Source: an uncultured Clostridia bacterium
GTDB lineage: Bacteria; Bacillota; Clostridia; TANB77; CAG-508
Direction: 5' to 3'
DNA length: 64,000 bases
Assembly (NCBI GenBank): GCA_947601495.1
Contig: CANQGE010000002.1
Location: 124,001 to 188,000 of the forward strand
Shown here: in pieces, positions 60,769-64,000 of the stretch
How positions within the stretch are numbered: position 1 is the stretch's first letter
How the letters are laid out: each line of letters starts with the position of its first letter
Position numbers and translations under genes: made by a program
The notes under the pieces: generated by a model
The model's database searches: none
What the model saw: only the letters and a program-made list of their open reading frames with translations
What the model was told of the DNA's origin: nothing

Positions 60769-62493
60769 TTACTCTTTGTTTTCTGTTTGTTCTTGCTGAG
60801 CAGATAGTCTTTCAAATATTTTGAAATTTCCTTTATAATATATTCTCTTATAATTTGAGTCTTTTTCTAAAAGCATAGCAAGTTTTGTATTTTGATATAA
60901 AATAATATGTGTTACATTATATTCTTTAAATTTTGCTTCATAATTGTTAACAATTCCTGCCATATTTAATGCATCTGAGAAAATGTCTCTACCATCATAT
61001 TTTTTAGTTTCTTTATTGTATGTTCCATTAAATTCTGGTGAATATAAATCGCATCTAGAATCTATAAATACTGGTATTCCTCTATATAGAAGATAACTTC
61101 CATAATTATATTCATTAAACAATCTTATATTTTTTACATCTAAGTTTTCTAAAATCCAATCTGAAGCTTCTACTGGATATGAAGATGTATCTATATAGTC
61201 TACATTCATTACTGGTTTTACTAGATTTGTGCTCCAAATAATAAACAAGCAAATTATAACAATTGTGCCAAACCAACCAGAAACAAATCGTTCAATTTTT
61301 AATATAGTTTCTTTATCGTATTTATTGAAAACATAAGAAACCATAGAAGCAAGTATTGGTCCACAAAGGATAGCAAACATTGAAACTTGTCTTCTAGTTT
61401 TAAATGCTAGAAAAGTTATTCCTCCAAGCATAAATACATCTGGTAATTTTAATTTTGTATCTGTAAATATTAAGAATAATAAGAAAATTACTACAGTATA
61501 AGAAAATTCTGTGTTATCAATTAAAGTAAGTGGAAGATGCTCATTAATTGAGTTTGTAGTATTTCCTTTCATTATTTTGTAAAGATAAGTAAATGCACCA
61601 TTTCCTGCTGGATTTAAAAATCCTGTAAAAACTGCTATACCCATTATTGCAATAAGTAATAGTACTGTATGATTTTTTTCTACTTTTACTCTATATGGAT
61701 TTTCTCTTAATTTTTTTACTTTTTCATTTCTTATATCTTTATTTTTTGTAATTTGTTTTATTTTTTCATCAATTTTTAATTTCTTTTCTTCTTTTTTAGT
61801 TAATTTTTTTCTTAAATTTAAAAATAGTTTTCTAATTCTAAACCATATATTGAAATCTTCTAAAGATACAAGCAAATATTCTGCTATATATGGCAAAAAT
61901 AAAACAAAATAGAATGGCCATACAGCGCAGTGCAAATTCGCAATTAATAATGGTATTAAAATTAGTGCAAGAGCATATCTTTTCTTTTTAGTTTCTAAGA
62001 ATCCTTCTATTGCAAAAACTGTCCATACAAACAATATAAATGTTACAAGTTGAGCTCTAGCTGCTATAAACGATTTTACTAAATACATAGCTCCTATAGT
62101 TACAGCAAAAGAAACAACTTTATTTTTGGATTTTTTATTACAAAGTGCATATACAGAAATTCCAAGTATTGCACTTAAAATCATTGTTGAAGCATATATT
62201 CCTGGTTGACCGAAATTATGATAAACTATATACATTCCCAAGTCATAAAGCCAATGTGGATAAGTATATGGTAGATCATGTATAGAATATAAATCTTTAG
62301 TTAAATCTGAGCAACCATTTTCAAAAATATATTTTCCTATTGTTATTGTATAAAAAGTGTCATTTTGTAGTTTTTTAGGTGATATTGCAGCACAAAATAA
62401 AGAAATACAAATAATAGCTACTATATGAAAAATAATTGCTTTAATTTTTATTTTTTTTGCGTTACTTTTTTCTTGAGTATCAGTATTCATCAT
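60769..62493 (-). CDS. Polytopic membrane protein, GT-C glycosyltransferase-like (574 aa)
   Basis: About twelve membrane helices with a long Lys-rich cytoplasmic loop (~225-270) and a ~110-residue external C-terminal part containing SRCDLYSPEFN. The first external loop has NDTFYTITIGKYIFENGC ... YTYPHWLYDLGMYIVYHNFG, and AARAQLVTFILFVW and NLHCAVWPFY follow. This resembles GT-C-fold sugar transferases that use lipid-linked donors. The assignment is by layout only. It directly precedes lspA. Confidence 0.6.
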   Translation of the reverse strand: MMNTDTQEKSNAKKIKIKAIIFHIVAIICISLFCAAISPKKLQNDTFYTITIGKYIFENGCSDLTKDLYSIHDLPYTYPHWLYDLGMYIVYHNFGQPGIYASTMILSAILGISVYALCNKKSKNKVVSFAVTIGAMYLVKSFIAARAQLVTFILFVWTVFAIEGFLETKKKRYALALILIPLLIANLHCAVWPFYFVLFLPYIAEYLLVSLEDFNIWFRIRKLFLNLRKKLTKKEEKKLKIDEKIKQITKNKDIRNEKVKKLRENPYRVKVEKNHTVLLLIAIMGIAVFTGFLNPAGNGAFTYLYKIMKGNTTNSINEHLPLTLIDNTEFSYTVVIFLLFLIFTDTKLKLPDVFMLGGITFLAFKTRRQVSMFAILCGPILASMVSYVFNKYDKETILKIERFVSGWFGTIVIICLFIIWSTNLVKPVMNVDYIDTSSYPVEASDWILENLDVKNIRLFNEYNYGSYLLYRGIPVFIDSRCDLYSPEFNGTYNKETKKYDGRDIFSDALNMAGIVNNYEAKFKEYNVTHIILYQNTKLAMLLEKDSNYKRIYYKGNFKIFERLSAQQEQTENKE

Positions 62494-62581
62494 AATCTCC
62501 TTTATATCATAAATTTATCAAATTATATCAAATAAGTTGAAAAAAATATATACTTTTATAAAAAAATTAATAGACAATTTT

Positions 62582-62628
62582 CTTATAAAAAAGAAAACGC
62601 CCACATACTAACTTTTGTTAGCACATGG
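62582..62628 (-). terminator. Terminator of the SSB gene
   Basis: On the - strand CCATGTGCTAAC pairs with GTTAGTATGTGG (three wobbles), then GCGTTTTCTTTTTTAT. Confidence 0.8.
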
Positions 62629-62681
62629 ACATTACATAATTTGCTAAAATTTATATAATTTAAAATTATATACTTAATTTA

Positions 62682-63350
62682 TTAAACAACTGCTTCTGAT
62701 TCAGTTTCTTGATCTTCTTTATTTACAACTTCCATACTTGCAATTGAAACTTCATAAGCTACTCTAGTTTCAGATGTTCCATCTTCAAATTTTTTCTCAT
62801 AAGTTCTAGATTGAACTCTACCAGTAATTTTTACTTCAGTTCCAACTTCCATATTTTGACAAAATCTTGCATTTCTTCCCCAAGCAATACTTGGTATGTA
62901 ATCTGATTTGTTATATGCTCTGTTAACTGCTAGTAAAACATCTGCTATTTCTCTTCCAAATGGAGTTTGTCTGTATATAGGCTTTTTGCAAACATAACCT
63001 ACTAAAACAACTTCATTTGTTACTTGGTCTTTTTCTTCTTCTTCATTTTCAATTTCTTTAATTTCTTTTGCAAATACTGTTAAAACTAATCTGTTCTTAT
63101 CATTTTCATAATTATTGTAAGATCTAAATTGACCTTCTACAGTAACTTTTTTACCTATTTCAATATCTAAAGTTGTTAATAATCTTTCTGATATTGTAAT
63201 TGGTATAATGTCTACTGTTGAGCTTAGTCTAACGACTTCTAGATTAAACACATAAAATTTTTCGCCATAAATTTCATGACTGTAACTTTTTTCACTTACT
63301 ATTTTTCCTATTAATACTAAGTGATTGTTTTCTGAATAATTTGTATTCAA
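62682..63350 (-). CDS. Single-stranded DNA-binding protein with two OB folds (222 aa)
   Basis: Start set at TTG 63350, eight bases after AGGAGG; the longer frame to 63485 runs through the promoter. OB fold one (~8-100; NHLVLIGKIVSEKSYSHEIYGEKFYVFNLEVVRL ... GKKVTVEGQF) and OB fold two (~112-205; NEVVLVGYVCKKPIYRQTPFGREIADVLLAVNRAYNKSDYIPSIAWGRNARF ... GTEVKITGRVQSR) each resemble an SSB core. The tail (ETESEAVV) is acidic but lacks the DDDIPF tip by which bacterial SSBs recruit partners. This tandem type is known in Clostridia beside a normal SSB. Its exact role is unclear. Confidence 0.85.
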   Translation of the reverse strand: MNTNYSENNHLVLIGKIVSEKSYSHEIYGEKFYVFNLEVVRLSSTVDIIPITISERLLTTLDIEIGKKVTVEGQFRSYNNYENDKNRLVLTVFAKEIKEIENEEEEKDQVTNEVVLVGYVCKKPIYRQTPFGREIADVLLAVNRAYNKSDYIPSIAWGRNARFCQNMEVGTEVKITGRVQSRTYEKKFEDGTSETRVAYEVSIASMEVVNKEDQETESEAVV

Positions 63351-63434
63351 TTTTAATTCCTCCTTAAAATTTATCTGCTGTATTCTACATATAATGTGTA
63401 TACTAATAATCGTTTTTTGCCTAAAAACAATTAT

Positions 63435-63463
63435 ATTATAGCACAATTTTCTTCTTTTGTCTA
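63435..63463 (-). promoter_or_regulatory. Promoter of the SSB gene
   Basis: TAGACA (63458-63463), 17 bases, and TATAAT (63435-63440) with TG one base upstream (extended -10). It lies about 90 bases before TTG 63350 and inside the longer reading frame, which supports the later start. Confidence 0.75.
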
Positions 63464-63615
63464 CATAAAATTGGATATTTTTCATATTTTTTACATTTTT
63501 TATTAATATTTTTATTAATTTTATGGCTTTTTATATAGAATTATTTGTAAACTTATTATTTGTAAACCTATTTTAGTTTATGTTAATTCGCGTAAATTTG
63601 TTCCTATTTTTCTTT

Positions 63616-64000
63616 TTAATTCTCTTTTACATACTTTTTAAATAGATTTCCTCTTTCTTCAAAATTCTTAAAATATCCATAACTTGCAGCAGCTGGAGAT
63701 AGCATACAAACACTATTTTTCTTTGTAACTTTTTTTGCAATTTTTACTGCCTCTTCTAAGCTTTCTACATAAATTACATTTTTAGATGAGCCAGATAATC
63801 CATTTTTTATATATTCACCTGTTTTAGGTAAGCATATTATATTTTCAACTTCACTTGTTTTTAAAAATTCAATTAAATTGTTTAAATTAACTCCCCTATC
63901 TTTTCCACCAATTATAATTGTGTTTATATTTTTAATTGCATTTATTCCATTAATTGTTGCTTCTGGTATTGTGGCTATAGAATCGTTATAATAATCAATA
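63616..64000 (-). CDS. murD: UDP-N-acetylmuramoylalanine-D-glutamate ligase MurD, C-terminal part (cut by window edge)
   Basis: The 127 visible residues are the C-terminal domain: DYYNDSIATIPEATINGINAI, IIIGGKDRGVNLNNL and MLSPAAASYGYFKNFEERGNLFKKYVKEN, all family signatures. MurD adds D-glutamate to UDP-MurNAc-L-Ala in peptidoglycan synthesis. The N-terminal and ATP-binding domains lie beyond the window. Confidence 0.93.
   Translation of the reverse strand, partial: IDYYNDSIATIPEATINGINAIKNINTIIIGGKDRGVNLNNLIEFLKTSEVENIICLPKTGEYIKNGLSGSSKNVIYVESLEEAVKIAKKVTKKNSVCMLSPAAASYGYFKNFEERGNLFKKYVKEN

Overview
The window is 64 kb of very A+T-rich chromosome from a spore-forming Firmicute, most likely an uncultured gut-type member of the Clostridia. 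The case for this is the strong Gram-positive Shine-Dalgarno sequences, the spoVAC-spoVAD-spoVAE genes, a spore-cortex deacetylase (pdaA), a SpoVB-like flippase, RNase J, a glmS ribozyme, DUF951 and DUF2508 genes and an L20-type leader. The genus-level identity is inference. I see no rRNA, tRNA or CRISPR array.

Layout. 1-4.5 kb: the 3'-truncated gene of a signal-peptidase-like protein without histidine, divergent from a 1,180-residue acidic AT-hook protein. 4.6-12.6 kb: clpB behind envelope genes (DUF6056-like membrane protein, single-TM protein, GtrB-like glycosyltransferase, GH3 glycosidase). 12.7-18.6 kb: a pdaA gene split by a 5.1-kb serine-recombinase element. 18.7-24 kb: RluA-family synthase, methyltransferase, ispH, uvrC, hpt. 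24-26.2 kb: glmS under its ribozyme. 26.5-29.3 kb: two large hairpin repeats, engB and a compositionally foreign purA. 29.4-37.1 kb: serS, DUF951, gltX, HAD phosphatase, an LtaS-like enzyme and RNase J. 37.1-39 kb: a third hairpin repeat and a zeta-toxin module. 39-45.4 kb: ROK kinase and a type IV pilus-like operon with a PilM-PilN fusion. 45.7-47.7 kb: spoVA genes. 47.8-53.5 kb: YgjP-like metalloprotease, infC-rpmI-rplT with attenuator, two acidic proteins, a fourth hairpin repeat, HU and a SpoVB-like flippase. 53.6-57 kb: an orphan VirD4-like ATPase facing a winged-helix gene. 57-64 kb: a frameshifted S1-domain gene, RsuA- and RluD-type synthases, TagA-like transferase, lspA, a GT-C-like membrane protein, a double-OB SSB and the 3' part of murD.

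The most striking result is the pdaA interruption. The two pdaA fragments lie on either side of an element that carries a 534-residue serine recombinase, several small genes and an 826-residue zincin/PcfJ-like/repeat protein. Both junctions share the 7-bp core AAATCAT, and just inside them lie matching inverted arms (GTCATC..TATA.CTTA). Recombination at the core would restore a 260-codon pdaA in frame with no gap. The break falls inside the metal-binding HS/TxxH motif of the deacetylase. This has the architecture of sporulation-gene intervening elements such as the sigK skin element. Whether excision is developmentally controlled is not shown by the sequence.

A second system is a family of four 130-170-nt hairpin repeats. 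They share a G+C-rich core, but each has its own 30-40-bp A+T-rich outer stem that is complementary only to itself.
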